A stretch of 64,000 nucleotides of DNA from Opisthorchis felineus (GCA_004794785.1 SJOL01002321.1:35937-99936); one strand, 5' to 3'. Positions 35,387 through 49,400 are shown, counted from the first letter of the stretch. Notes: generated by a model not told the origin, from the sequence alone. A program made the numbers and translations.

Positions 35387-36393
35387 TCGCGCCGATGGAT
35401 AAATCTTGTACACTGGCGTGCTGGTTAGGTACGGTTGATCGAACGGTACCTGAACGAAAATGCAGGAGCGAGCAATTGATAATGCAATGTCAATTTGTAA
35501 GTAAAAATGGCCGACGGATAATTAAGGCTGTTCGACGCCTTCTTCATCAGGTTGTGTCACATGACAAGGCGAAACGTGAGGTGAATTGGAGCCCATAGGT
35601 AAGGCATACTTCAACTCACTGGATTTAATGAATGCTTACCCGCGAATGAAAATAACTTTATCAGACAGCCTTCATTAGCTGCCGCGAAGAGTATCTAGTG
35701 AACTTTTAAATGATGGGGTTTCCGATTGTTCCATGCAACTTTGAAAGAAAAACTTTCCACGACTAATATGCCGGCAAGGAGGTGCTTATTTTAGAATGCT
35801 TGGGGTTCATGGCCGCTTAAAAACCTTTTCCTAGGGTTTGTTGTCAAAGCAAACTAAATGCAATCGCAATTTCTCCGTTGTTTTAGTTAAGAATGTTGCT
35901 GAACTTTTTGAAGAAAATTGCGTACAAAGATAGCAGATTTGTTTTTCCGATATTAATCTATCTTTGCAAAGTCGTTATCCGGAAGTGGCACGTAAAACTT
36001 TGCCGGTAAGCCTGAAAAAGAGGAAAGGTGCTTCCAAAAGCCTCATCTCAATTGGGCAAATAGCTGTCTTCCACCAAACCGAAAGCTGCTTTCGGGCAGT
36101 CCAGTTTTGTGAAATTACGCAATCCATCGGTCCTTACTGCGGCAGGTCAACAGAGCTAGAAAGCATATGAAAACTCAAAACGTCAAAAAACAACCGATAA
36201 ATCCATTCGTGACAATGCTTTCACGGATTAGCGAGCCCTTCATTACGGATACGTAAAGCAAAACAACACCCAAGACTCTTAGCCATAAGAAAAGTCAAAA
36301 TTAATATTGAAGACTGGGGATTCGGTTCAATCTCAGTTTGCAAATGTGTTTAATTCTGCACACATCTAATCTGCATTTGAGGACAAAACAGGA
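35387..36393. other. No convincing gene
   Basis: Donor-like GTAAGTAAA at 35508 and GTAAGG at 35599 follow short open frames; neither has a supporting acceptor. Confidence 0.3.
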
Positions 36394-36500
36394 TTCACAA
36401 AACTTATGGGACTGTGTTTACCTGATGAGCCCTAGAATTTACGAAGCTTGCAGCGGACTCCCCAGAGGTCTTCATTGGCATTATGAGTACCGTATTAGTA
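36394..36500 (+). mobile_element. Very old hammerhead unit (H10)
   Basis: ACTTATGGGACTGTGTTTAC, CTGATGAGCCCTAGAA and the tail TTATGAGTACCGTATTA follow the family order. CUGAUGA and a GAA box remain, but stem III, the cleavage triplet and the stem I return are lost. Confidence 0.55.
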
Positions 36501-39500
36501 AAGTTACTGCTGTTATTCTCATTGGGAAACCTGTCAATTTTTCCCCAAAGTTATTTCAAAGCCCTATTCGTTCATAATCAGACAACCAACGTGGTTTTGG
36601 TTTCTGTATGCGCCTTGCGGGGGATGACAGATTTTACAATACTGCTTCTAATGTCACTGAAACGTCTGACTAATTGTTGCAACGATTCATCGTGAGTGGA
36701 TTCCCGTCTATCTTACGAGTTCACAGCACCTAATTGGTCATCCTTCCCCCGAAAAAGAAGACGTGATTTTACCATTCATTGTTTAGGGTGTAAACTGGCC
36801 ATTCCAGCAATGCTGTTTGCACAGTTATTAAGTTATTTTCCTATCATAATGAACCGTTTAGCCATCTGATCTTGGTCTAACAAAACGCTTTGGTTACTGA
36901 GAATATTCCGAACTTTTGTTCTGAGCAGCCATTGATCTCGGCGAAGTACTCAGGGGTTAACTGAACGACTATAGTGCGTACTTTGCTATGTTTTGAAAGG
37001 CTTACCCACACAAGGCCCTTTCTCCCCATTGAGACTCACCAAGATGTTTGTGCCTTTGGCTGATGATTTCAGGTTTTTGACGTGTCCGTCCATCAACTCC
37101 GTTATAAGGACGACAAGCTTCGTACAGGATCGGACTGCATATTTGAATACCGAGCTTGTCTTAGTAAATAGGAGGTCCTTTGTAAGGGTCAATGACTACT
37201 CAGAAAAAATAATCTTGTCATTCAACATATGTTGGTTTGTCCGAATAGTTAGCAAAAGTGTGACATAAGTTTCCATGAAAAACCTAATTTGGCGTTGCCT
37301 CTTTTTTCTGAATAATTGGCTTTCCTCAAGTGTTCACAAAAATTTGCTTGTATGACTTTGAGATTTTTTGTTCATTGGTTGAGTTCTGCAAACTAACAAA
37401 TAGACTTGCAACAAAAAGCACGCCAATCTTTCTTGGCTAACGCCTTTATGACATCTCAGTATAGAACATTCTTCGGGAACGCGCTGGACCAGACAAGTAG
37501 TCCTATCAAATGCAAATTCGCAAACGGCTTCTAATCGCATCTGGTGTAGGTGAAGGCACGAGTTTGAATCTAAAAGGCCAGTGTACTTAGGGCAATCCAT
37601 TCCAAACAGGGTGATTTTTATTGCTCGTAAACGTAAAGTACAGAAGAGTGGAAGTCCTAAGATCGGAGATCCTATGCGTGAAATGACACTTGAAAGAAAA
37701 CAATGTGAAAACACGAAGGATTTATTGATTTTTTTCTGAATCTTAAAAAGTTGCAGATTACAGAAAGGGACAAAAAGCCAAAAGTTTGGAAGTTTCGGAA
37801 AGAAAGGAGAGGGAGAAAGCTGAGAAGCGTGACTTGATAAGAATGAGCTGAAAAACAAGGAGTGCAGTGAATGAAATTTTGAGCGCGAATGACGGTAGAG
37901 TTAATCTCAGAATAGCATATTTCGCACGAGCTCTTGAATAAGGATAGGGATGCCTAGTTAATTGGTCGATGTGTACTAGTTCAACAGGACAGCTAGGGGG
38001 AGGTTGCGTGTTTATTTAATCTTGGATAGTGAGTTTTTCGCAGAGTAAACAAGAATGATACTGAAACAGGAAATAAATCTGTATTTTGCTTGTTATGGAG
38101 CACCACAATATATAGGCACCGAATGGAAGCTAAACAGGTGATCGCCTGTGTTCCTGATGCCAGGATTTGAAGACCAACGTACTGCGACTCTGTTCTGATG
38201 GCTCATTAACTCTGTAGTAGTATTTGGCCTCTTGCCTGTCTGGGCAACAGTGGCCTCGGAATCACCTTTCTAACAATGATTTTTCCGTAGTCAACCACTA
38301 ACTGCCGCACTTGCTATTCGATCACTATACCAGCCGACCATGTCTACCCGATGCAATGAGATCATTTGGGTAATTTGACCACATGAGAGCAATCAAATGT
38401 TACACCCAACTTTTCCCATCATCTTAGCGTATCTCTGTGTACCAACCTCATCATGTTCTAAGCGGCTAGCTTTATGGTCAAACAAGAAGCAAAGAACCTC
38501 TGTGTGACCACGCTTCAGCAGCCATCGTTTAGTTACGCAGTCACAGTTTGAGTGGAATTTGTCAATCCGATTAAATATATGGGGTCCAGTATAAAAATTT
38601 GTTGTCACCATAATGTCAGTTGTTTGAAGGATGTGCAATTTATCTAGTATGGTTCACATGTAGCCGGAGTAAACATGCGTGCAGCACACACTGGTTTAAT
38701 AAAAGCAGGAAAACGACCGACCGCTGGGATCTCTAATACCTCGCGTTTTCATCTCTACAAACCCCGAACAGTCTGATCCATTTGCAGAAATCAAAAAAGT
38801 GCACTTCATGGTCTCTGGCACACGTGATAGAGGTCTCAAGCAGCTGTGTTTATCGCGGTGCCTACATATAGGTGAGTGACGTTTGTTGTGTCCTTGGCCG
38901 CTCACGCGGTTACGGTCAGACCAGTGCAGCGACCACCATTGGAGAACATGGATGTAGCATCCACGCTGAGTTGGAATATATCTTGTCTTTATGTATCGTT
39001 GAAAGCTTAGTTAACCAAAGCGGTCAAACGTTCATTACCCAGTTACTATCAGGAACTGTAATCATTACTATAAACCTGGGAGACGAGATTTATAAACAGC
39101 AGGAAGGTGTTTTGAAATACCGCGGATAAATTCAAGTCACCAAGTGTGAAATTTTTTAGAATCGGAAAACGGAGATTGAAATGAAAAATGAGGTGCGTTT
39201 ATTTATTTAACTCCGTTCCGACTGGCCGTGGTAACTACTCGTTCAGCATTCAACCTGTTCATTTCAAATCGAAACCGGTCATAAATCTTTTAAATAACTA
39301 CATAGGTTGACAGTGAAAAATCTGAATGGTCCAAAGTGTAATCGAGTGGAAAAGCTGATGAAAAACGGGTGACCTTAAAAACGGAAATGTTTTGCCAAAT
39401 CCTTGTGAGGACACTGGACCTTGGCAACTGCTGCAGACGTTTTATATATGATTGCTCCGATGTAACGGCCATGCCAAAAAGCAGTTTACATGGTCCAAAT

Positions 39501-39989
39501 GGAGCAGAAGTTTCGTTTTGCGGTTTGCCAGAGAACTACATGGATTTTGTACTGGGCAGTTCATATGATTTATTGTCGACACGTCATTTGGAAATACGAC
39601 ATTACCGAGCAAAAAATAGATGGCATTAGTTTTCGTTATCTCGAGTGGGCCAACGAAACAAAAGATAGAAATCTGAACTTAACTTTGAACAAACAATAAG
39701 AAACTTCACACTACAGAGTGAGAAAGATCCACAACTCTAGTTTCCCTTCAGATGTTCGAAAGATATACTCTAAAACCATTCTGCATTTCCCCGTGCAATA
39801 ATGATTATTTCAAGAGCGCTAATTGTACTGTTATTAGGATACATTTTGAGTCTTTATTTAAGACTCACAGACAATAGAAAACTTGGTAAAAGCTGCTGTA
39901 AACCGTTGAATCTGGTAGAGGTGTTCTAATGTGGAAAGCAACGTGAAAATGTACTTGGTTCGTCACCTGCTCAGTTGACTCTGTTTCAG
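36501..39989. other. No gene recognised; longest chance-like minus frame
   Basis: Holds a 174-codon minus frame (37334-37858) rich in S, F, L and C with no domain or signal sequence, from purine-rich plus-strand DNA that lacks stops by composition. No repeats recognised. Confidence 0.35.
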
Positions 39990-40122
39990 ATTATCACAAC
40001 CATCTGAAAAGAGAAGGAAGGGAGCGATCTACGACGCGGATGACCCGGTTAAACGTAGTCAACTGGCTGATTTGCCCCACGTTAGCTCTGGACAGAATTT
40101 TTACAATTTAGATTTTCCATAA
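39990..40122 (+). CDS. Candidate 3' terminal exon, charged protein
   Basis: A good acceptor (TTGACTCTGTTTCAG) is followed by one open frame of 43 codons to TAA at 40120-40122: it includes EKRRKGAIYDADDPVKRSQL and ends NFYNLDFP. The two basic clusters (KRRK and KR) could be a nuclear localisation signal or dibasic processing sites; there is nothing to choose between them. The other frames close early. Upstream exons not found. Confidence 0.33.
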
Positions 40123-40598
40123 AGTTGAGTAACCGCGAGTATCCAGCTATGCCCGTAGCCATCAAAGTTGAACATGTACGCTGTCGTTTGGATAAAATGT
40201 GTGGATAGAGGTTGAACTGGCACTTACCTTTGTGCGCGTCGGCATCTTTGCGATCGAGTTCTTTTGTAGGATTGTGAACATACGTGCGTGGCTGAAATAT
40301 CTAATACTTTGGATTTACATAAGGTTTCTATCAGAAATGCGCTTATTTTGGTACTTATTGAGAGGTAGTTCCAAGGAAATATAGTAATTGCCAAATATTC
40401 TGAGCTTTGTTTCAGTTAAACGGCTTCTGTCGGACAATAACCAATATCTCCGTTACCTTGTCCGAGCTGTGTACAAGGGATGACAATGAGTTCCAAGGTT
40501 TTTTTTGCTGTACGTTCCATAACAGCTAGATACAAGCTACATGTTCTGATGTAATTGGCAAACTACACTAACATGACAAAAACCTCAACTTTACTTAC
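40123..40598. other. Hydrophobic open frame, no clear gene
   Basis: A plus frame at 40199-40384 reads VELALTFVRVGIFAIEFFCR followed by further hydrophobic stretches, loosely like paired membrane segments of an ion channel. It has no strong acceptor, and hydrophobic translations are common by chance. Confidence 0.2.
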
Positions 40599-40688
40599 TA
40601 CCCCTGGAACCCAAAGGTTGTCCTCAGGTGCATAATCTGGTGCCAGCTCGGCGGTTATGAAGGGTACAGGAGTAAAATCAGAGAGACG
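40599..40688 (-). CDS. Candidate internal exon of a minus-strand gene
   Basis: A 90-base segment from an acceptor (TTTGACTAG) to a strong donor (GTA|GTAAGTAAAG). Phase 0 in and out, 30 codons: FTPVPFITAELAPDYAPEDN then LWVPGV. It fits in frame after 40828-40872, with a 139-base intron. The proline- and acid-rich sequence is not recognised. A 28-base segment (40703-40730) between a better polypyrimidine tract and GTAAGTTTG lies inside the proposed intron and could be an alternative exon; the two cannot be used together. Confidence 0.35.
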
Positions 40689-40827
40689 CTAGTCAAACTT
40701 ACCGCCTATAAGACTGAGAGGCCTGCCATCCTACAGTGAATCTCAAAGATGTAAGGAAGCAACCTGATTAAAATTGAAGTAATTCACCCACTGGGTATCT
40801 TGGACCAGGACTTATGGTTCCGCTTAC

Positions 40828-40872
40828 CAACTGTTGGATCTTGGTGAGTAAATTGCAAGGGCTCACAATCAT
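40828..40872 (-). CDS. Candidate first exon, joins 40599-40688
   Basis: An ATG at 40870-40872 opens 15 codons (MIVSPCNLLTKIQQL) to donor TTG|GTAAGCGG, phase 0, in frame with 40599-40688. An in-frame TAG lies just upstream, so this ATG would be the first in frame. Product unknown. Confidence 0.3.
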
Positions 40873-41980
40873 TTTAGAAGTGCTCTATGATATCTTGGCA
40901 TTTACTAAAACTGTGCTCCGAGAAAACACTGGGACTCAGAGGTGATAATCGTTGGACACACTTATATGCTAAAGGACCACTTCACGGATCGAACCGGAAG
41001 AGAGACCATTACCTGCAGATACACGCAAACGTCGTCCTTGTGGATGGCGATGAGAAGGGATAATTGATGGCCCTGTGAGGCGCAAATTTCTAGCAAACGG
41101 TTAAAGATTTTTCCCGCAAAAATCATTACTAGACCTTCTTGTTTGTTTTTACTCGAAATTCGTCCCACAGTACACAACGGACGGAGGGCATAAAACTCCT
41201 TTCCGCTTTTCATGTGACAGTTGATGCAGCAGTATCCCGTCGATATTGTACTCAGGCCACAAACCTCGGTAACTTGTAATCATAACCAGCCATTACGAGG
41301 TTTTTGGATGAAATATTTTCTAAGGCGGAGTGTATTGCTTGACGAGATCTCAATCAATCCGATTTTATTTCCTTGCATAGCAGCTCATTTGGTCTATGGT
41401 GTAGATTGTCCATAAGGCGGACTGAGTCCCATAGCAGCTTAAAAGTCCCAGGAATGTTTGCAATGATGTATTGGCTATTTCTATAAAACCCACAATTTCT
41501 GGGATCTTTGGTATTTGATGTCGACCACAGTGTCAGTTTAACTTACCAAAGGTATAACTCTTCACATCTCTGCTTTTGCATTGGGAAACCGTACTCTCTG
41601 ATACGTCACAGAAATTCCTCTAGGTATATTTTATGTTCGTTTGGTTAGGCTTCGACAAAAACAATGTTATCCGTTTATGGGCCCGGCGGTTAAGCCGTGA
41701 AGCTACTGAACAGAATGGCCAGTATTTCGAAACCTACCCTGGTTCTGCAGTTGTTCTTGTCTGGGGTTAAGCAAACTGGCGTTATCTCAGACCCCGTACT
41801 CCCTTATAGTAGTGTGGCAACTATGCAGGAGATGGGTGCTACAACCGGACGACTCCCATCTATTTTTTATCTATGCCACTTTACTAGACCTGATATCCAT
41901 TACCTGATATAACTTCGGTAATGGGCCAGTAAGCAACACCCGGTGTATACTAATTGTTAACTTATCTTGATTGATTTCAG

Positions 41981-42070
41981 TTTCTAGATACTGAGGTTAT
42001 GCATCCGATGAATAATTTGGCTGAGTTAAACACGTCTTTTGTAACTGATCATAGACAATGGTGCCTGTAA
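41981..42070 (+). CDS. Candidate 3' terminal exon with close poly(A) signal
   Basis: A good acceptor (ATCTTGATTGATTTCAG, with branch-like CTAATTG before it) is followed by 29 open codons, FLDTEVMHPMNNLAELNTSF and on to TAA at 42068-42070. AATAAA lies at 42076-42081, only five bases past the stop, inside the palindrome CATGGAAT-AA-ATTCCATG. A true cleavage signal so close would give a very short 3' UTR. Confidence 0.25.
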   Translation, partial: FLDTEVMHPMNNLAELNTSFVTDHRQWCL

Positions 42071-42089
42071 CATGGAATAAATTCCATGC

Positions 42090-43421
42090 AGATATCAGTG
42101 TTGAATAGAATCGTCTGTCCTCCTAACTGAAACAATCCATGCTGCTCCTGCTGAAAGCTTTATCATTGTTAGCGTCCTAATAATTATGAGCCGTCCACCT
42201 TGGTATATAAACATCAATTCATAAACCACTCAACTGAACATTATGCATTTACTTCGCCAAAACTCTATGCACCGAAATCATTGCATATTTCCAACCCTTC
42301 TCTGAAGACTTCAGGCTTTGATCCAAAAAGTCAAGAATCATCGGAACGTGGGTTAAGAACTACGGTTGTCACATCATACTTGAGGGCAACGGTACAGTCT
42401 GAAACAGTGTCGTGCTAGACGTCTGAAGTTATTATCTTTCTGCCTAAAAAATCTCCGTGACGTTATTGCCTCTGTAAACACAGGATAAGCAATTTTCTTA
42501 GTAAATTAGAGTCACAGTACTATAAATATTCGGTATGGCTCTAGATTCTACTTGGAACAGTCGATTCGAAGCTGAATACCAATTGTTTCTGAATGTACTC
42601 AGTATTCAGGAGGTGCTGCTGCATCATTCGCCAAACAGACGGCAGACGGCAGTGTCATACCGCCTAGTGCGTTCTATAGCGCAGGACGGAAATGAAAAAT
42701 GGGGACTGAACTCGATAGCTGTTATTGCAGAGTCGCATGCTTTGTTGGCAATCTATTGTTTGTATGAATCATCGGACATTATTACCCATATTTTCCCTTG
42801 CAATAATAGGAAATTTCTGTGCATGCTGGGCTACCCTATTTATTGGGTATCATTCAAAGTTCCTAAGGATTAACCCACTGTTTATCCCATTGCGGGAATT
42901 TAATACACACAAGTGAACACTGATATTTGACATTCGTTACCAACAAATTTCTAGCAGAGTACCTGCGCATGATACCACAAGTGATTTAATCTAATTATGT
43001 TCTGTTTGCAAGCGTTGACTTCCTGGGGAGTTACTATTCTAAATACTCCGGTGGACTGCAGTCATTTTAGATGAAACAAGACTCGCCCGCAACTGTTAGT
43101 TTTTGTGTGGTGTCGGCTGAAGGGAGTGTAACCCCGCGCGAGTTATAGCACGAGTTCTGGAACTGCTGCTCTTTGGTCGTGTACCAGTTACCTGGGCGAA
43201 ACCTGTTGCACACAGCCATACATAACGACCCTACGTAGATATCAAAAAAACCAGTGTACAGTAAGCCTTAATGAAGGTAAAGGGGTCTCACTGATTGATT
43301 GAACTGCACTATGAATTAGAATCCCCGTCGATTTTACTGGATTTTGCACGGAGAGCATTTCCTTATAATTAGGGATGCATATTCGAAGTAACCGGGTGTT
43401 ATCATTTTGTCAAGTACTTAC
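42090..43421. other. No gene recognised
   Basis: A 112-codon plus frame at 42535-42873 has no motif. Confidence 0.35.
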
Positions 43422-43458
43422 CTTTCTCTACCGTTTCGGTAATTTTACGACTCGACAT
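43422..43458 (-). CDS. Candidate short first exon
   Basis: An ATG at 43456-43458 opens MSSRKITETVEK to an ideal donor AAAG|GTAAGTACTTG; phase 1 out. Only 37 bases, so support is the splice site and the ATG alone. No partner exon found to the left. Confidence 0.2.
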
Positions 43459-46400
43459 CGTATAAACTGCGCATTTGTTAACGACCCATAGTTGGATTTA
43501 TCCGAATGCTGTCACTTTTGCAAATTCGTAAGCAGTGATCACTAATTGAGATTCGTAGGCTGTCGGGGACCAGACGAAATACTCAGTCAGGACGTCTAAG
43601 AGCAATGTGGACAGTAAAGAAGGGGGAAGCTTTGCGAAAGTCCAGACATTCGCTAAAAACATTTGACCTACAAACCGAATTTGTCTAAGTCCAATCAGAA
43701 GTCTCCTGCCAAAGCTTTTGTAACTACTGTTGCTAACTCCCCTTGATGCTTTACAACATTACTAATCCCCAGCTGACTGAAATTTCCAGACACGACATCA
43801 ATATGATCGCTACCCATCTGAAAAGAAAATCGAGTTTCATCCAGATTAAAACGTGGCTGAAGTCGATGTAATAGCGCGGGCACAGGAATATGTTGACCGC
43901 AACTTGCGACGCTAATGGCTGTAAATCAAAAGTGAAAATTCTCTTGGCTACATTCGAAATTGTTGAGACGGGGCGTGTTGAACACGTTTCCGATCTTTGA
44001 CATTTCGGTCGCGCTCGACCACCGTTAAGGTGGCTTAGCTGTATCGTTCAAAAGAAGAGGGCCCTAGTTAATGGATGCGGGTGTTGTGGTAGTCAACAAA
44101 AAATGTGAACCTTGACCACCTGATGCGCATATGTGCATCGGATGTTTGTGTTTAGTTCTTCATCCATGGGTCATTGTAAAACTCCTCTAAAGTGGCTACC
44201 TCCCCACATTCAACATTTGGTGGGTTCCGTTAAGCTTCTGATGGAACATTTTGGTGACGAAATAACAAATATTTAAAATGAAACTGTCTAATCGTTTGCA
44301 CGGTCCTGATGAAGACAGCCGCAGATGCAGTGTTCCCACAAACTAGAATCGCACGTTTCTTCTAGAATTCACAAATAAACGTAAACCACGTATCGTTATG
44401 TCTTTTAAGCTATGGAGAGGTTACGGCATTCTCTACACGAGTCATCCACCCGAATGACTGTTTTGAATAGTCCTTCCAAAAGTCACTGTGAAGTGGTTGG
44501 CTGGGGTGCAGTCGACTAGCTGATTTTTACTCGCATGATAGATTACGTTTTGGTCAGATGTTTTCACTCTTGTACATCAACCGTTATTGTTCTCAGGCGT
44601 GACTTTGAACATCTCACGTCCGATCATCTGCCGTTTGGATGGACGGTAACCAGAAGGGAGTGAATGGGTCAGAAGGTATTTTCCTTTGCGTAAAGTGGCA
44701 TCCATATGGTTTGTAAAGATTTGAGCAAAGTTGAAGTGCGAGTAAGATTGAGCATTGAACAAATATCGTTTCTGTACCGAGACACTTCTATTCTCAAGTT
44801 TAATTGTGTACACTACTGTCTGTTGAGTGGTCTTTTTGGAGCTTGCTCGAAGAGCTTACACGCGCACCACTTATAAATGGTTTCCAAATCGACTACGAGA
44901 GCAGAGTTAGTAGGCGTTGTCTCTCAAGAGCACATATGTATCTGAACGTGCTAACTGCTGAGCCAGCGGTGTGCTCGAGAAGTGCTGCGCTCACTTAGGT
45001 CTAACTTCTCGCACTGTTTCTCACAGAATACGCGTTTTCACAGGCTTTTTTGGTTTGCTTGTGTTGGTTTCAATGCCATACCTATGTTCCACATCAATAA
45101 AACTACTCAGTTGAAGGAGGTTGTTCACCTCTTATTTCTTTTGTTCAAGTCGCAGTCCTTGTGATGTTTAAACTACCTTCAGGGAAGTTGGCAATCCCGG
45201 TCATCCTTATCCGTTCGGCGGTGGGTATTTCAAGTCTCTGAATAGATGGAGCCTGAAACGAGCACACTAGAGGATATGTTTCGATGCAAATTTACCCCTC
45301 CTTGCTAAGGCACCCCAATATTATCTACCGACAAACACAACGTGTCAGTCAAGCCGACCATAATCCTGTTCTAATTTCATCCTCTCCTCTTTCCACGAGA
45401 AAAGCGAACACATAATCAACGCTTCGAAAAAACATCTGCAACTTAAAAATATGGAACAAATAGGAGAAAAATCTGCCCCTACAAAACCCGATGAGGAGTA
45501 CATAAAAATAACGTGCTACATGAGTGTCTTATAGAATTTTCAGCACAACAGTTAGAACTACAATTACACAAATGACAGCGGTGTTTCAAAATGTTGCATT
45601 TCATACAATACGAAATGTGAGAATTTTAGTACTATGAACTGTCATGTCCATTCCAGGTGACCTTCATGGTCACGTTTGAATTGTGGATTCCCACAACGAT
45701 CGGAATACTTCCAAACAATAATTCTTCTTTTATCTGATGTTGCATGTATCCACCTCTGGAGTTCCTGACGGATGGACCCTGATCTTACTGTCCGATCGAT
45801 GTGCGAGACTAATCAGACCGATCAAATATGTCCTAGCATGAGTAGATAATTGGGTCTGGTTCTACGTACAATTTGAAAGTCCAGGTTGCATTTTCAAATT
45901 CGGACCACCTCCCTACTCCACTTTTCTGAAAAGCTGTCATGGTAAATTGACTTCCGGTTATGCTCACAAGCATGATGGAAATATGATTTTTGCATTTTCA
46001 GGTCAATCTGGTTCTCTCGGGAGCATACATTTTATGGAGCCTATCCGAGTGTGATTGAGCAACGGTCTTTAATTAGGGTTTGTAAATAAAAGAAATTACT
46101 TTGGTCCCGAATTAAGTTAGCATTAACAGTTAGGTACATTTCATCCAATCCACAATTGCTATTCAGTGCTGAACAAATATTAATTTTGAGTTTACAATTA
46201 ACAACAACGAAGGGGAAACAATCAGCGGCACCCCTGTACGGAATGTCCAGAATTGTTGTCTGCAATCTATCCAACCAAAAACTTAGTCTGGTTGGATAAA
46301 GCTGCAGATAAATGCTTTGGTACCTAGCATTCAAGGTTACCTTTTCGCCTCAGCAACACAGCCAATCATTTAATTTTCATCTAGCTTTGTAAGGAAATAA

Positions 46401-49400
46401 ATTACAAACAGAGCCTTAATACCCATTCGTTAGACACAGAGAGTCTGAAGTGTGCTGCATTATTCCTCCATGGTTTGTAACGACTAAGGCAAAAAATAAG
46501 CAAACACGACCACATCAAAACAATCGTAGTATCAGATATTTTGTTTCAGAACAGTACATCAAAATAATAGAAATGGACCCCCGAGGAAAGACCACTCCCG
46601 GGGACAGTCTAATTATGTCCTTCCTCTGAGTTATTTCTTTTTGATAGCTTCACTGGCATAGTTGTACTCTGACACATGCGTTGCATTTGAAAATATTTCT
46701 CGCGTAGTTCATACGACAAATGCACAGATTTGAGTAGACTATTCCTGTGGTAAAACCCCCCCAAGCGATTTGTCCATTGCACAGTTTTTCTTCATTTTTG
46801 AGACGAAAGTTGGTAGCGGTGCGATCTTTTGAACAAAGTGAGTTGTAAAAGACTAGTCGTTTACCGCTTGTATGATAGCGAGAATATCAGGACATTTGAA
46901 AGTTTCAACACAATTTATGGGTAGTTTTGAGTTTTTTTAGGCGCTGTTAGGTCTGACTATATTGTGTTTACAATCCCCCCTCTAGCAAGAAACCGGAAGT
47001 GCCTGGAAAATTCAAACGTGAAAAACAATGATAATCGGCTAGCGTCGAAGTGAACTTAAGCGAAGTTTGCAAGTGCTGTTACTTCAAACGTTGAATTACA
47101 CTTTAAATTACAGCATCTAGGGATATTATTCCGCTGTTTTTTATTGTTGCCTAAACACGTGCATTCTTTTATAGTTGGCATTGTTTGATAAAGACCTGAC
47201 GTTCACTTTGGATACGCATACGTCTCTTAGACTTGGTTCCTACTCACACGTTTTATGTTCTGTTCAGTGAGCCTAGATGAACGAAATTTGCGTTTCAGTC
47301 GCCAAAATCAATAAAGATTTAACTCCTAAAATGTCCCAAGAGACAAAAACTGCCGCCTCTAAAAGAATGCCAAAAGAGACGTTTCTAAGATAAGATGCAA
47401 TTTCCAGGCTCGTAAAATTATTTCTATGCGCTAGACAGAAGATTTCCAATAGAAATGTTTAAAAGCGGAAAACCATCTATATGTCAGAGTTGGAGACCAT
47501 TTTCTAGCAAGCGTCTATGGAGACTGTGGTTAGAGGTAATTCTTGGCGTACGTAGCAGTGCATGTTACATGTTGTATACAAGTTGGAATGCTGGGTTTCT
47601 ACATGATCATTTACGCGATGTTACCAACGCACTTATGCCTAGAATAACTTTAGGTATACACTCATCCCATTGGAATATCGGTCTAAGCTTTATAATCCCC
47701 TCGAGGTTTCTACCGGACTATGATGAAGAATGGGAGAACTTAGGAATAGGAGAACTTACCTATGCATTCAAATATGTCGAACCCATTGTCCTTGGTTTGT
47801 TTTTGTTCGAATTTCGAATCCCCAAGCAACATGATCTGATGCACTATCACTCTCATTAGATGTTACCCAGCTTCGTAGAAAATATAAACCTATCGCATAA
47901 GAGGGCAAAACGGTTGACCTATATTTAACAGTTTAAATATCTATAAAACCGTGATACAACGCGTTCTCGAATTCGGGAATCATCGTGGGATTCTCGGTCT
48001 TCTTAAAGGGGGTGCGAGCTCTGTCTTGCCTATTGAACTCAGTGAGTGAATTTTAAGATATATCTCCAACGAAATGTTTATCCATTGATGAAAGTTTCGG
48101 CCACGTTGAAAGCGCTAAGGATCGAGATTGAAAAGGAAACCAAAGTGCATACCAAAGGTGTGACTTAAACCGAGAACATAGGACTCCGAAACTTTTTCAG
48201 TTGCTTGCACATTCCCTCTTCAGAAGCTTTCGAGAAAATATCAAATATGACTACAGACAACTGTACGTATAAGAGTGATAATTTGATTCTGTGTTGCTTA
48301 TCATTCCCCGTAACTGTTGAAAAAGGTGCAAAACACATGGGACAAAAAAGTTCCTTATAGAAGAAATTACTTTGCAGAGGAAAACGGTTTTGTTCAGTCC
48401 CGTCTCTCATCTCTCTTGGGAGTAAGAGTGTTCGCTGAGTACAAAAAACGGTAAGAATTCTCGCTTTGGTAGAGTTTGGCAAACAGTCGATAAATTCATT
48501 GACGATTTCTGTACAAAACATCGTCAGGCCAAGTTACCGGAATGGCTACTAGAGTAAGGGATCTAAGGAAGAACGGTGTCTAACATTATGGCGTTCAGGA
48601 CAAAAAAACCTTAGCAGGTAGCTTAATGCGCAGGTGTATCTTAGATGGCTAATCCACCTGTATCAAGCTCATATCCAGAAAATTAATAATTGCGTCAGAT
48701 GAAAAAAGCAATACGACCAGCGGAGGCGGAAATGAAGGCAGAAAAATCTATCCCAAGGTATCCAGTTGTCAGCGGCCCACAACATAATTTGCTGACTGGT
48801 TAGGGGAAGTAATGTTTATAATAGCTTGTCCTACAGGATATGTCCGCTAGTAGGGCAGGCATTGGTGCAGGGGGTTAACTTTTTAATGGGGCAATGTACA
48901 TTGTAAGGGCACAAAACCCGCCATATATTCCTCTGGCGTAAATGATTTTGCTCACTCTTGCCAGCACATTATATAGAACGTTTATATTCTAGAAGGGTAA
49001 CCATTTTAGCAACAATAATTTAATTGCCACATCTTTCCCGTTTGCTTTTCTGAGCTGCTTGCTAATGGTCTTATTGTAAATTTATGAATGTGGACCCATT
49101 TTGCTCTATAAAAAACACCAGATTCGGCGATTTCCTTACCGCATGTTTGTTCGGAGTCGCCCGATGTGCGTAGTATTTTGGTGCCTCTTCGAATTAGGCA
49201 TCAGGCCCGGACGTTTTGTTTTCCGTCAATTGTTTGGACTGAACACACCGAGTACAGCAGTAATTAGGTCAAATAGAAAACTGGTAACAGAAAATGGTAT
49301 ACGCACTTGCGCGGACTACTGCAAAAGGATCAAACAGACGCCGTCAGATACAGGAGGTATTTAAACGCATGGGGTATACATACATGCACCAGGAAAGCAA

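Noticed and set aside
37334..37858. 174-codon minus-strand open frame
   Set aside because: No domain, signal peptide or splice support; the opposite strand is purine-rich, which removes stops by composition.
47455..47859. 134-codon plus-strand open frame with ATG
   Set aside because: No recognisable motif; length is within what a 64-kb window yields by chance. Kept only as a note in the gap entry.
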